This document shows positions 48,421-58,968 of a stretch of DNA of 64,000 nt, in pieces. Made by a program: the position numbers and the translations under genes. Within the stretch, counting starts at the first letter, position 1, and every line of letters starts with the position of its first letter. Source of the stretch: Phlebiopsis flavidoalba (lineage: Eukaryota; Basidiomycota; Agaricomycetes; Polyporales; Phanerochaetaceae); the NCBI GenBank assembly GCA_035772785.1, contig JAOCPU010000005.1:845875-909874 (forward strand), written 5' to 3'. Below the pieces are notes generated by a model. That model saw only the letters and a list, made by a program, of their open reading frames with translations, was not told where the DNA came from and did no database searches.

Positions 48421-50330
48421 GACGGGAGATAATACCTACACTGCCGACACCAACCCCGACTCCTCGACAGCGCGCCCGGCTGAGCACGTGCGCGTCGCCA
48501 ATGAACCTTCTACATGTTCTTGCAGTCATAATCCTCCAACCTGGTGATACGCATTTCTCCTGTCACCCCTACCCTGTTTGCTGTACCAGGCGCCTTGCGG
48601 GTTTCATTCTACGAGTCGTTGACGCTGTCGGGCGGCGCCTTCTCTTGCTGCGAACTTTGAGCGCGCTCTTGGCCGCCTGCGCCTGTCCCATGCGTACTGC
48701 GACCTACGGAGCTTGGCCCTCGCTGTCGAGAGTGAATGAATTGGTAAGGTAATGAACCGTGGCAGCGCACCGAGAGTGGGGAAGATCATGAACGCCCTGG
48801 GTTTGCACTCGGACGAATGCGAACTTGGCGGCTAATCGTTGAGCAACCCGTCGTACGGTAGAACCTAACACGAGTGCGAGATGCCACCCCCCCTCGGGGG
48901 GCGAGCAGCGGTTCATGGCACATGTTGGTGGGTCCTGCGGCGCATCAAGTTGACCAGACGCGAGCTGGAAAGCAAATGCATACGAGGATCCCCCCCCTAG
49001 AGTGAAGGGCCCGGTGAGTATGCGTATGTGAGAGGAGTGTCACGGCGGACCCCCCCCGGTATGCTCATGAAAGGCGAGAGCAATGGATCGCTTTTTCGAG
49101 AGAGGTTTGACCTGCTAGAACCCATGTCCGTTGTGTTTTCACCGAACAACGCGACCTAGGTCAACTCACTCCCTTTTTGCCTACTGAGTGAGTCCCCCCC
49201 CCCCCGGTCGCGGTCGAAGGAGACGTGAGCGCGCCCAAAATGTCCGACAGGAAGATGCGATCACAGATTGCATCAGTGACCGCAGTTGTAGTCAGCCGCA
49301 TTTGGCCAAAGCAAACCCGTTCACCTCTTCCTCTCGGGTCATCCCTTCCGCATCCCCCTTCGGCCACCCATCCGCTGTTCTCAACGACGCGTTTTCCTCT
49401 GCACGCGTTTCACAAGAGATTATTCTGGGCTTATAGCTACAGAATGACAAGTTTGCCCCATCCCTCACATCTCGCATCAACAGTAAGCCCTCAAAATCGT
49501 CGCTCGCTCTGTTCCTGACTTTTGTCAAAAACTAAATCATCTTCAAAGCAGGAGATCCCCACGCGAGAGTGTTTTTCTCAATCATGTGTACTTACGTCTC
49601 TAATGAGGCGCAGTAATATGCTTCCAGATCGTCGATGAGACCGCCGTCCCTCCAGCTTGCCCGTGCAGACATTTGTTACAACCCGTGTGACAACCACTGG
49701 TATCCCTACCTGATCCCCTCGCACCGTGCGCCCTGGACATCCAAAGAATCCCACTCACAACCATTGACCAGGAGGAAAAGGGCAATATATCCTGGCGAGT
49801 ACCTGACTAACTCGCACTCTCGATCCCAACGCATACAGGTGACACAGCAAGCCCAAGGTCGTGCAGCTAAAACCACAAACACTCCTCACCCCGGCAGTGG
49901 CATCACCTCTTACGCCCTCACGCCGATATGTACCTGAATCCTACGATTGTCTGGCCGGCACGAAAACAACGTTTTTCTATCCTGTGCCGCCCCCCCCCCC
50001 GGAAACGATTTGCGAGACGAACACTATACAATAGCACCAGACCACAAAAATGACACCAAGGCCACGCTCGATTTCTCGTGCATTGTACACTGAATGCGAT
50101 ACCGTCGCCAATAACGCGTGACTCCAACGAGACCCTCGACCACGACTACTACCCTTGGTGTTAACTGGAGCGTCCCCGAACCCGCTGCGACCTTCCGGAT
50201 TGGCCATGAGAAGCCAGTATATGGCACAACATATGACCGGACTGGGCGGGTTCCGCTAAGAAGCAAGTGCATCAACACGACGGCGAGCCCGTTGAGTGTA
50301 CTCGACAGAAATCAGCCTATCTAGGCCCTC
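48420..50330. repeat. Segment homologous to 58.13-59.90 kb
   Basis: Shared collinear words link this block to the region before and into FunK1 copy 6: gtcgtacgg(t/c)agA near 48848 and 58482, agggcccg(g/a)tgagt near 49006 and 58617, gagcgcgcccaaaa near 49228 and 58795, ttatagctaca(a/g)a near 49430 and 58959, and the first FunK1 exon. It shows that copies 4 and 6 derive from one duplicated unit that included about 1 kb of upstream DNA. A short open frame at 48411-48752 corresponds in position to 58158-58394, but the two have diverged too much to read a shared protein. Confidence 0.6.
49253..49315 (+). promoter_or_regulatory. Conserved upstream box of FunK1 copy 4
   Basis: GATGCGATCACAGATTGC, then AGCCGCATTTGGCCAAAGCA, about 130-190 bp before ATG 49444. 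A CCCATCC-type pyrimidine stretch and TTATAGCTACA follow. Confidence 0.65.
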
Positions 50331-52740
50331 CCCCCCTGGGGGAATTCATGGCGTTATCTAATCGTTTCGCTTCCTTCCAACGAGCTGCGGCCCAAGACAC
50401 TCATTATCTCTCCGCTGAGAATAACATCACCCCACTGCAGAAGATCGCCGAAGTACGTTTACGTTCGTGTCTGCCATTACAGTATTGAGCACACTACCAT
50501 GCCCCCCCCCCAGGATTTGGTTCGCAAGTCGGTCCGATGTACAATTGTGTCACTCCCGTTCAATTTCAGCGATGGGGGACCCTCCCGGTAAGAGTTCATT
50601 GTATTACCTTGCATCCTTCTCTTCTTGCTAACATGTCTACATATAGCCAGATTAACGACATACTACGACCGAGTTTTTCTACTCCCCTCCGACATGATGT
50701 ACGCCAGCGAGCGCGGAACTCGGATGGGAGACACCACCATTGGAGACGTCTGGAGAGACGAAACACGACTGCGAGCCATTTCAATACCACATTGAATGTG
50801 CTAGTGTGGTGTACAGGACGATGCGTATAATCTCCGACATTGGTGCCGAAACTCTTCCGTAGCCTGGTGGGTACGCAGCGTCTAGGAGTACGGAAAGTCA
50901 AAAGACTGACGACGACAGCGAAGACAAAAAACCTCTAGTTCTCAAGGACGCCCGCCTGGGTGACTCCTTTTCGCGACCCTATCCGAGCGGCACGTTATTA
51001 TGTTCAAGCAGTCCGGGAAGATGCCGAGAAGGCCCTTAGGGGACTTTTTGAAGGCTTCGAGCGATATTTCATGAAGATCAGGGCTGCCGATGATTGTCCA
51101 TACATTGGTGAAGACACGTCGACCATACGCACGGCCTCATCCTACGAAGACAGCTCGCGAGACGGGGGAGCCAAGGGACTTTCGGCTGCTCCGGTCGTAC
51201 TATCTCAGAACAAGCCGAAGCGAAGTCCCGACACATGCGCCCGTCTTGTCGTAAGCGCAGCAGCGCCCAAGTCTCAAGCTCAAGCCCGGTGTGAGCCGAT
51301 GAGGGTGAAGAACCTGGCCCAGGACGTACCCGGAAAGCGATGCAGAATCTTGGCAAGGTTCATTATCGCATCGTGGTTCGAGGAACTTGGACGTGCACCT
51401 TACCGAGATGGATACACTCTCAAGCTCACTTGAAGCTTTAATCGACGTGGTGAAAGGTGAGGATGACAATGATGTATTCAGAATCCATCAAGCTCACGTA
51501 TAGGACCAGGTTTGAAGATACTCCATCATGCGGCTGGGGTACATCGCGACATCAGCTCTGGCAACGTGTCTTGTGGTCAACACGGGGGGGTGGGAAAGCT
51601 TTTTCTGACCTTGAGTATGCTAAACACGCAGGACGATAAGGACACAGATGGGACTTTGTACGGTACGCTGGACTACTCGTAACAAATGAAACGACCATTA
51701 ACTCAATACTAATTGCAGGGCACGCCAGACTTCATGGCAACCGAGGTGCAGGCACAGGACTACTGGCACGTCACACACAGCGCGAAGCAACGGTCCTGAC
51801 AACACTGACAACTCCGTCGCGCTTCCTTACGGGCTCAGAAAGCGGCAGGCAGCTTCTGACGTGCTGACATCTCTCGGTTTTTGACAGACGACAAGGCTTC
51901 CATCCCAGGGAGTGTCTGGACTCACCCACCCCCGCCTCTACGGGCCCCCCTCCCCATCCCGAGCGCAGCCAACAACCCTGGTGTCGTCAAACCGTACGAT
52001 GCCGGCTGAGTTCCGACACAACCCTATTCACGATCTGGAATCTGTCCCTGTGGCTAAGCAATATGGGCTCCTTGTGTGCTGCTAAAATCCGGAGTCGACA
52101 CAGAACTCGGACGAGGACTGGATTACACACCTCAAGAATCAAGGACCGGTCTGCAACCAAGCTTTTTTTTCGCAACCTTTCATATCGGCATCATGTCATA
52201 AACCGTGTGGCAGACGTTTGCCCACACTAGCTTTTAACGGTTTACTTGTCTTCAAGTCGTGTGCTCATCACGGGCGGGAGATCTTAACTTGATTAGGGCC
52301 CGGCTCTACCAACAGTACCTCACAGGGCAGAGAATGATCGCTTCTACGCCACGTCGGCAGCCTCCATTTGCCACCATGTGTGGGACTCTGCACGATTACA
52401 TAGAAAGAGATTCTCAATTCAAGCGTGACGTATCTCAGGTGAGGACGGGCTCGATCTGGATATTGACGAGTCCTCCTGGAACGTGGAGCACGCGCGGGGC
52501 GCAATATATCTCAACTCGAAACGGTCCACCTCAGAACACCTCTGGCGGCGAGAAGCGTACCTCCGACGCCGCCTCAGATAGGGACCACGTGGAGACGCAG
52601 CGCAGTGGCTAAACGCCAAAGGACCAGTGGTAGCGTCGCCGACTCTTCGCCTTTGGCGGGACCTTCAAGCGCTACACGACGCGTCACTCGATCGCTGACC
52701 CGTAAACGGAAGTTGACAGAAACAGCTTCAGGAGGAGTAG
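49444..52740 (+). pseudogene. FunK1 fungal-type protein kinase, copy 4 (chimeric)
   Basis: The start MTSLPHPSHLAST matches copy 6 (MTIASVPARVHIF). The N-terminal FunK1 part is heavily broken; SLPFNFSD (about 50555), MMYASERGTRMG (about 50695) and VLKDARLGDS (50940) are visible and match copy 6 nearly base for base. From about 51050 the text instead matches copy 5: FEGFERYFMKIRAADD (about 51040-51090), a shifted GKVHYRIV region (51353), GVHRDISSGN (HRD at 51542), LEYAKHAGR, GTPDFMATEV (51720) and a C-terminal part with PPFATMCGTLHDYIE (52365-52410), ending at the TAG at 52738-52740 after RSLTRK. Relative to copy 5 it carries many scattered one-base insertions. Confidence 0.85.
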
Positions 52741-53021
52741 GCGCCGTTGCGACGACGTAGTTGTCCCCTCCTCCAGTGCTAGAACCCCCTCTGAACCGCT
52801 TTCGACTATCTTTCTCATATCTCTGTATATATTTTGTGCACAATCAATACACGCGAACTCGGTGTGCGACTATTACTCAAACTGTAAGATTTATAAATTA
52901 TCCATTAGGCCTTGTAGGGGGATTATGTCAAGAACGGCTTTGCCATGCACCGCCTTCTCGTGGCACAGAGAAGAAGGAGTGTTCTAGGTTGCGTCACCGT
53001 AAGCGGGTTGGAAACGGTTGG

Positions 53022-53404
53022 CACTGGGTGGGGAGATTGTTTTTGGAAGTGACAGAAACGTGTGAAAAACTGTATGCCGAGGGTAAATTCCTGTGCAGTT
53101 TTTTGACGGATAAGAAAACTTGATGAGGATTTAGATTTTGCTCTAAATTCATACGGCGGGTCAAAATGTGATCAAAAACCGGCAATATTATTACCGATCT
53201 TCCACGTTTCTTCGCGTTTTGCCCGCCAAATGGCCAAAAACAGTTGTAAAGTTCTTTCACGTTTCTGCGAATGAGCAAAATTTGACCAAGAATTAGAAAA
53301 ACTAATAAATTTCTTTCACGTCGAAAAAGGTTATCAAAATATACCTTCGAGTTACGTTTTGACCAACAGAACTATAGCCTCCGAAACCGATCCCCCACCC
53401 AGTG
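53022..53404. mobile_element. CACTG-ended MITE, 383 bp, with 3-bp target duplication
   Basis: The left end CACTGGGTGGGG and right end CCCCACCCAGTG form perfect 12-bp inverted repeats, flanked by TGG on both sides (53019-53021 and 53405-53407). CACTA/CACTG ends with 3-bp duplications are the hallmark of the CACTA (CMC/EnSpm) superfamily. The interior is AT-rich, non-coding, and has three TTCTTTCACGT/CTTCCACGTTTCTT-like words that may be subterminal motifs. The corresponding sequence after copy 5 (about 57665-57700) lacks it, giving an approximate empty site. Confidence 0.85.
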
Positions 53405-53458
53405 TGGCTGATTGGCAGAGGGTGGATTGTATCCGCTTAGTGTAACACGGCTGAGCGG

Positions 53459-53860
53459 ATGCGAGCAGAAGAGTTGCGGGCGCTCCGGACTTGGAACTCG
53501 ACGAGCGGCAAGCGCCGGGGTTTCTCCGAGGCTGCTCGCTCGCTCGCGCGTGCTGCCTTGGTGAAGCTCGCTATCACTGCACTTCAGGCCTCGGCCGCGT
53601 GGCAGCTCTTCTACCGCGGCACTTCTGAGCTTCTCGACGACGCCGCGAGCGCGTGCGCGCCTCGGCGTGCTCTTCCATGACTCAATGGACCCCAAGGAGG
53701 AGGCGGAGGACATCGACCTCCTCGGCAGCGGCGGCTCTGGCGCAGAGCCGTTCGCAGGGCGCCGCACGCGTCACGGCATCGTACTTCGTTGGAATCGACG
53801 TGTCGGCGCGCGCACGAGCCGAGCGCAGCTCGGCGAGGAGCGCGCCCAGTAGAATACTTG
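53459..53860 (+). CDS. Unrecognised GC-rich open frames downstream of the MITE
   Basis: A plus-strand frame at 53459-53680 reads SEAARSLARAALVKLAITAL, and another at 53667-53852 reads MDPKEEAEDIDLLGSGGSGA. An overlapping minus-strand frame is also open. Composition is much richer in GC than the AT-rich MITE beside it. No family is recognised. Confidence 0.25.
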
Positions 53861-54004
53861 GTGTGAGTAGATATTATTACCATAATTTAAATGTTCTAGT
53901 TCACATAAACTATCTTGCGATCTGATTACTTAGGCTCACTGGCGCGTCCCCCCGTTCATGTATCAGCGCGCGCACGAGCCGAGCTCAGCTCGGCGAGGAG
54001 CGCG
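53804..54004. repeat. 41-bp direct repeat pair, 160 bp apart, each containing a palindrome
   Basis: GCGCGCGCACGAGCCGAGC, continuing cagctcggcgaggagcgcg, occurs at about 53804-53844 and 53964-54004 with only two or three differences. The centre GCCGAGC(G/T)CAGCTCGGC is an inverted repeat. The intervening DNA is AT-rich. Confidence 0.75.
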
Positions 54005-54336
54005 TCCGCCCAATGGAGCACCGTTTACCGGATACTGCAAGTATCTACTGTAAGTCACAAAATGTTATTCATAAATCGGTCGCATCACCCCCCATCCTTT
54101 AGCCAGAAATGGCCCATATCCGCTAGTTGAAGTCCGGGCATGTGCACCAGGGAACGGCCTGGAGACTCTGTTGTAAGCCGGGATCACGCAAAAGAACAAT
54201 GGAAAGAGAAAATTCAGTCCCCGATACGAGGCCTGATGACCGTGTGAGTTAATTTCCATGTGTTCCATTGCCCGCCTGGAGTGGTAAGGCTGGTGAAGGA
54301 ATTGTGGTCGCAGTGCACGAGCATAGAAGCGCGCCA

Positions 54337-54403
54337 AGATGCGATCACAGATTGCACCGTGATCATGTCCTATCAACCGCATTTGGAAGGCAGGTTTAAC
54401 TTA
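54337..54403 (+). promoter_or_regulatory. Conserved upstream box of FunK1 copy 5
   Basis: GATGCGATCACAGATTGCAC, CGTGATCATG, then CCGCATTTGGAAGGCAGGTT, about 140-210 bp before the start. CCAAT at 54483 and TATAAATA at 54495 follow. Confidence 0.65.
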
Positions 54404-54544
54404 CCCTCTCCCTTCTGCCTTCCCTTTGGCCACCTGTGTCGCATCCCCCACGTTTTCGCTCCGTACACGTTGCAACCTGAAACCAATCATGGAATATAAA
54501 TACAAGACTCTGAGCGTGCCAAATACCCCACGTCTCCCCTCATC

Positions 54545-57428
54545 ATGGATGAGCCACGTACGCCGCCTCTGTCCCAAGAAAGTTGCCAAGTCTGCTCACG
54601 CTCCCCTTGCTGAATCTCCTTTCACGCAAAAGGTCTCCCACGCTGCAGCTTCTCTTCTACCTGGTATCCTTGGGCTCGAAGCAAAACGACGCAATGTCCT
54701 CAAAGAGTTGAACGAGGACTGTCCCCCAGCTTCCCGTCGATTTCTTTCTCACGAAGGACGGAATCCTACCTCCTCTCGCTGAAGGTCTTGACGTTCCGAA
54801 GACAATCAAGCAGCTTATCAACAATGGCGACTTAGTCTCCCGCCCCAACAACCTGAACCCTAAGTATCCTCTAGGCTGGAATGCCTTCGAACGCAGTCCC
54901 TCTGCGGACAAGTCAAACACGGAGAACGAGATCTTCAACAAGATTGAGTGTATCGTCGAGGCCATCAAGGCTGCATCTGACTCGACAGCGAAGATTACCC
55001 TCGACGTCATGTGCAATCCAGACCGTGTTCCCATCCCAACCACACGCGACAACAACACAAAACCCGACTGCTACGGTGTGTCCCTGCGGACGATCGACCA
55101 AAGAAGAGAAAACTGTCAAAGGACACCGGAAGCCGTATTGGTTCAAAATCGGTGTACCGGGCGAGTTTTAAGAAGGAGACGAAGGATGAAGTTCAGGTGA
55201 GTCCCCTTTGACCAACAAGTTTATGCATTCACGCACCAATTCGCGGCCATTATGATTCTTCCACTTGCTAGAATTGGACTCAAATTCTATGGTCGCTGAA
55301 ACTACATTATGCAAGATGACCCATGCAGACGTTTTGTGTTTGCATTTCACCATCGAAGACACCAACATGCGGATCTGGGTCGCTAGCCGCTCCGACGTAC
55401 TTGTATCACTTCCGTTCAACTTCATTGAGGTGAGATAGCATCATTTTTTTGTCCATTTTCTAAATTCGGGACTCATATGCCCTAGCGATACGATCAAACG
55501 ATCGAGTTCTTTCTACGAATTGTGTACGCCAACGAAGACCAGCTCGGGTGGGACACGACCATCGACGCGGCTCCCCAGAGCAAGTCCGAGCGAGCCATTC
55601 CAGTACAACATCAAGTGCTCGGACGCTACGTACAGGACGGTTCGACTTATCTCCGACCTCGGCGCAGAGGCTCTCCGTGGCCGCGGCCACTCGCGTGTTG
55701 CGTGGGGAAGTCCGCAAAGTCAACGACAACGACAACGTAGACTCGCAGTCTCTCGTACTCAAGGACGCGTGGGTGGACTCGGACCGCCAGCGGGAGCATA
55801 TCATCCTAGAGAAAGTTCGCGAGGCGGCCACCGAGAAGGGACTCCTAGAGGGTTTTCGAGCGACACTTCATGAAGATCAGGGCTGCCGGCGATGTCCATA
55901 TTGGCGAAGACGTCGACCATACAAACATGACCTTATCCTACGAGGGCGTTCGCGAGACGATGGAACAAAGGGACCCTTGAATGTTCGCGTAGAGCCACAG
56001 AACAAACCGAGTCAAGTCCCGACGCGCACCCATGTCGTGGCGAACCAACCTCAGGCACAATCCGGACCGACAGGGGTGAAGAAACTACCCGGAGACGCAG
56101 CCAAGAAAGTGCTTCAGTACCATGCGAAGGTTCACTATCGCATCGTGTTCGAGGAACTCGTGATGCATCCATGCCGAGATGGACACGCTGTCGGGCTCAC
56201 TTGAAGCCCTGGTCGACGCTGTGAAAGGTCAGGGTAAAATGTGGTATATTCATAATCCATCGAGCTCACGCATGCGATAGGCTTGAAAGATACTCCCACC
56301 AGTGCGGCTGGGTACATCGGGACGTCAGCTCCAGGCAATGTTCCTTGTGGTCAACGGAGTGGGAAAGCTTTCTGACCTCGAGGTATGCTAAACATCAGGA
56401 CGATAAGGGAGATACACGGACTTCGTACGGTACGCTGGACCGCTCCTGACGAATGAAATGACCAGTAACTCAATACTCATTGCAGGGCACTCCGGACTTC
56501 ATGGCAACCGAGTGTGCAGGCACAGAGCTACTCGCACGTCGCACAGCGCAAAGCAAAGGTCGTGACATCGAGACAACATCCGTGCGCTCCGCCAGAAAGC
56601 GCAGGAAGCTTCAACCGGACATCTCTCAGTTTCGACAGACGACAAGCCTTCCATCCAGGGAGTGTCTGGACCCACCCCCGCCTCCGGCCCCCCTCCCCTC
56701 CCGAGCGCAGTCAACAACCCTGGTGTCGTCAAACCGTACGATGCGGCTGAGTTCCGACACAACCCTATTCACGATCTGGAATCTGTCCTGTGGCTAGCAA
56801 TATGGCTCCTTGTGTGCTCTAAAATCCGGAAGTCGACACAGAACTCGGACGAGGACTGGATTACACACCTCTAAGAATCAAGGACCGGCTGCAACCAAGC
56901 TTTTCCGCAACGTTTTCTATCGGCATCATGTCATAACCATCTGGCAGACGTTTCACGACAGTTTTTTTACGGTTTACTTCCTCAAGTCGTGGTCATCGCG
57001 GGAGATCTTAACGAGATTAGGATCGCTCTACCAACAGTACCTCACAGCAGAAAATGATCGCTTCTACGCCACGTCGCAGCCTCCATTTGCCACCATGTGC
57101 GGGACTCTGCACAATTACATAGAAGAGACTCTCGATTCAAGCGTGGACTATCTCAGGGAGGACGGGCTCGATCTGGATATTGACGAGTCCTCCTGGAACG
57201 TGGAGCACGCGCGGGCGCAATTATCCCAACTCGAAACGGCTCAGAAACACCTCTGGCGGTGAGAAGCGTACCTCCGACGCCGCTCAGATAGGGACCACGC
57301 AGCGCAGCGGCAAACGCCAAAGGACCAGTGGTAGCGTCGCCGACTCTTCGCCTTTGGCGGGACCTTCAAGCGCTACACGACGCGTCACTCGATCGCTGAC
57401 CCGGAAGCAACAGCTTCAGGAGGAGTAG
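54545..57428 (+). pseudogene. FunK1 fungal-type protein kinase, copy 5
   Basis: From ATG 54545 (MDEPRTPP) the frame shifts to AKSAHAPLAESPFTQKVSHA, LGLEAKRRNVLKELNED, then DGILPPLAEGLDVPKTIKQL (about 54760-54820), IFNKIECIVEAIKAASDS and KITLDVMCNPDRVPIPTTRD (about 54930-55040). Later blocks are NWTQILWSL (55273), VSLPFNFIE at 55405-55430 before a GTGAGA donor, TIEFFLRIVYANEDQLG (about 55500), VLKDAWVDSDRQREHIILEK (55760-55815), HYRIVFEEL (56133), WVHRDVSSR (HRD at 56315), KAFxLEVC-like text in place of LSDLEYA, GTPDFMATE (56487), PVYDAAEFRHNPIHDLES-like text (56735), PPFATMCGTLHNYIEETLD (57079) and the C-terminal SATRRVTRSLTRKQQLQEE with its stop at 57426-57428. Several frameshifts. Nearly identical to the 3' half of copy 4. 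Confidence 0.85.
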
Positions 57429-58150
57429 GCGCCGTTGCGACGACGTAGTTGTCCCCTCCTCCAGTGCTAGAACCCTCTCTGAACTGCTTTCGATTATCTT
57501 TCTCATATCTCTGTATATATCTTGTGCACGATCAATACACGCGAACTCAGTGTACGACTACCACTCAGACTGTAAGATTTATCCATTAGGCCTTGTAGGG
57601 GGATTATGTCGAGAACGGCTTTGCCATGCACCGCCTTCTCGTGGCACAGAGAAGAATGAGCGTTCTAGGTTGCGCCACCCGAAGACGGTCGGGCGGATTG
57701 TATCCGCTTAGTTTCAAACGGCTGAGCGTATTCCCTACGAATGAAAGTTGGTCACACAGCATTAGCGATTCGAGATAAACACACCCCGGGCATGCCAGCC
57801 TTTGGAGTAGGCACTAAATATGCTACCCTTGATTCACGGACTCTTCACGATGGGTATCTTGTCGTTGAACCTCCGCGAAGGGCGAGACAGAGCGGAACAG
57901 TCGTAAGAGCGAATCCCAGAAACATGTATATTGGTAAATCAAGAGAGTCCGAGATAACTGTGGGGTTTAGGGTAAATATGTTTCACGACACCGGAGTCTG
58001 TCGACCGTCCATGCTCACTTTACAAGCCATGACTCAAGTCATCACATGATTTACGCGTTCGGCGTGGCTTTGTGTTGTTTTCCCTATCCATCGTACCCTT
58101 TCGCGAATTGTTATCCTTCCCATTCTCCCTGAGCGACCTTCGCCGCCTCC
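57429..58150. other. Copy 5 downstream flank, shared with copy 4
   Basis: 57429-57730 matches 52741-53000 and 53415-53465 closely (for example gccttgtagggggattatgt and ggattgtatccgcttagt), so the duplication covers about 300 bp beyond the stop. 57741-58049 is open on the plus strand (102 codons) without a recognised motif. Confidence 0.55.
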
Positions 58151-58817
58151 CATCACCATGACTCTCGAACGGCACGCCCGCCGAGCCGAGTATGCTGCTA
58201 ATGACCCGCTGCATGTTCCCGCAGTTACCCCCTCTTCCCTGGCCGATACGCCTGTCCGCTGTACTGCCACTTACGGTGTTCATTCTGTAAGTCGTACGCT
58301 TTCAGGAGGTCCTTCTTTCGCACCTCTGAGTGGGCCCTGCCGCCTGCGTCTGTACGCTGTCTGCGACCACCTTGGACCTGCTGATCGGGATTGAATATTG
58401 AACGCGGCTGGCGAGAAAGTAAATCGCGTGGAGAGAATGAGGCCCCACTTGACTCGGACAGCGGTGCGAATCATCTAGCCCGTCGTACGGCAGAGAACCA
58501 CGAGAGCGAGGTACGTGACGAGAAGGGTTGTGAGCGAAAATGGTGGGACTTTGCTGTAGCATCAGGAGTTAGAAGAGCGAGTTGGAAAACAGAGTGCAGA
58601 CGAGGAAAGCGTGGAGGGCCCGATGAGTGTGGGAAGTGTCTCGGCGATGAATCATGGGGGGCGAAGGCGACAGTTCGTTTTTCGCAAGAGAGGTTTTGAT
58701 CTGTAGCCGGTTCCAGTCGTTTTTTCGGAGTGTGCGAGTGGACAACACTCCTTTTGCCCCTGTGTGTGTGGTCGCGGTTGGAGTACCAAGGGAGAGCGCG
58801 CCCAAAACTGTTTCCAC

Positions 58818-58875
58818 CGAAGACGCGATCACATCAGAGTCAGCCGCATTTGGACTCAGGCAGGTTCAACTGTGA
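58818..58875 (+). promoter_or_regulatory. Conserved upstream box of FunK1 copy 6
   Basis: GAAGACGCGATCACATCAGA, then AGCCGCATTTGGACTCAGGC, AGGTTCAACT; about 95-150 bp before ATG 58969. A GTTTATAGCTACAAG sits just before the start. Confidence 0.65.
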
Positions 58876-58968
58876 CCTCCTTCTCCCCTCCGCTTCTCCC
58901 TTCGGCCTCATACATGATTCCACTTGCACGCGTTGCACAAGAAATCATTCTCGGGTTTATAGCTACAA

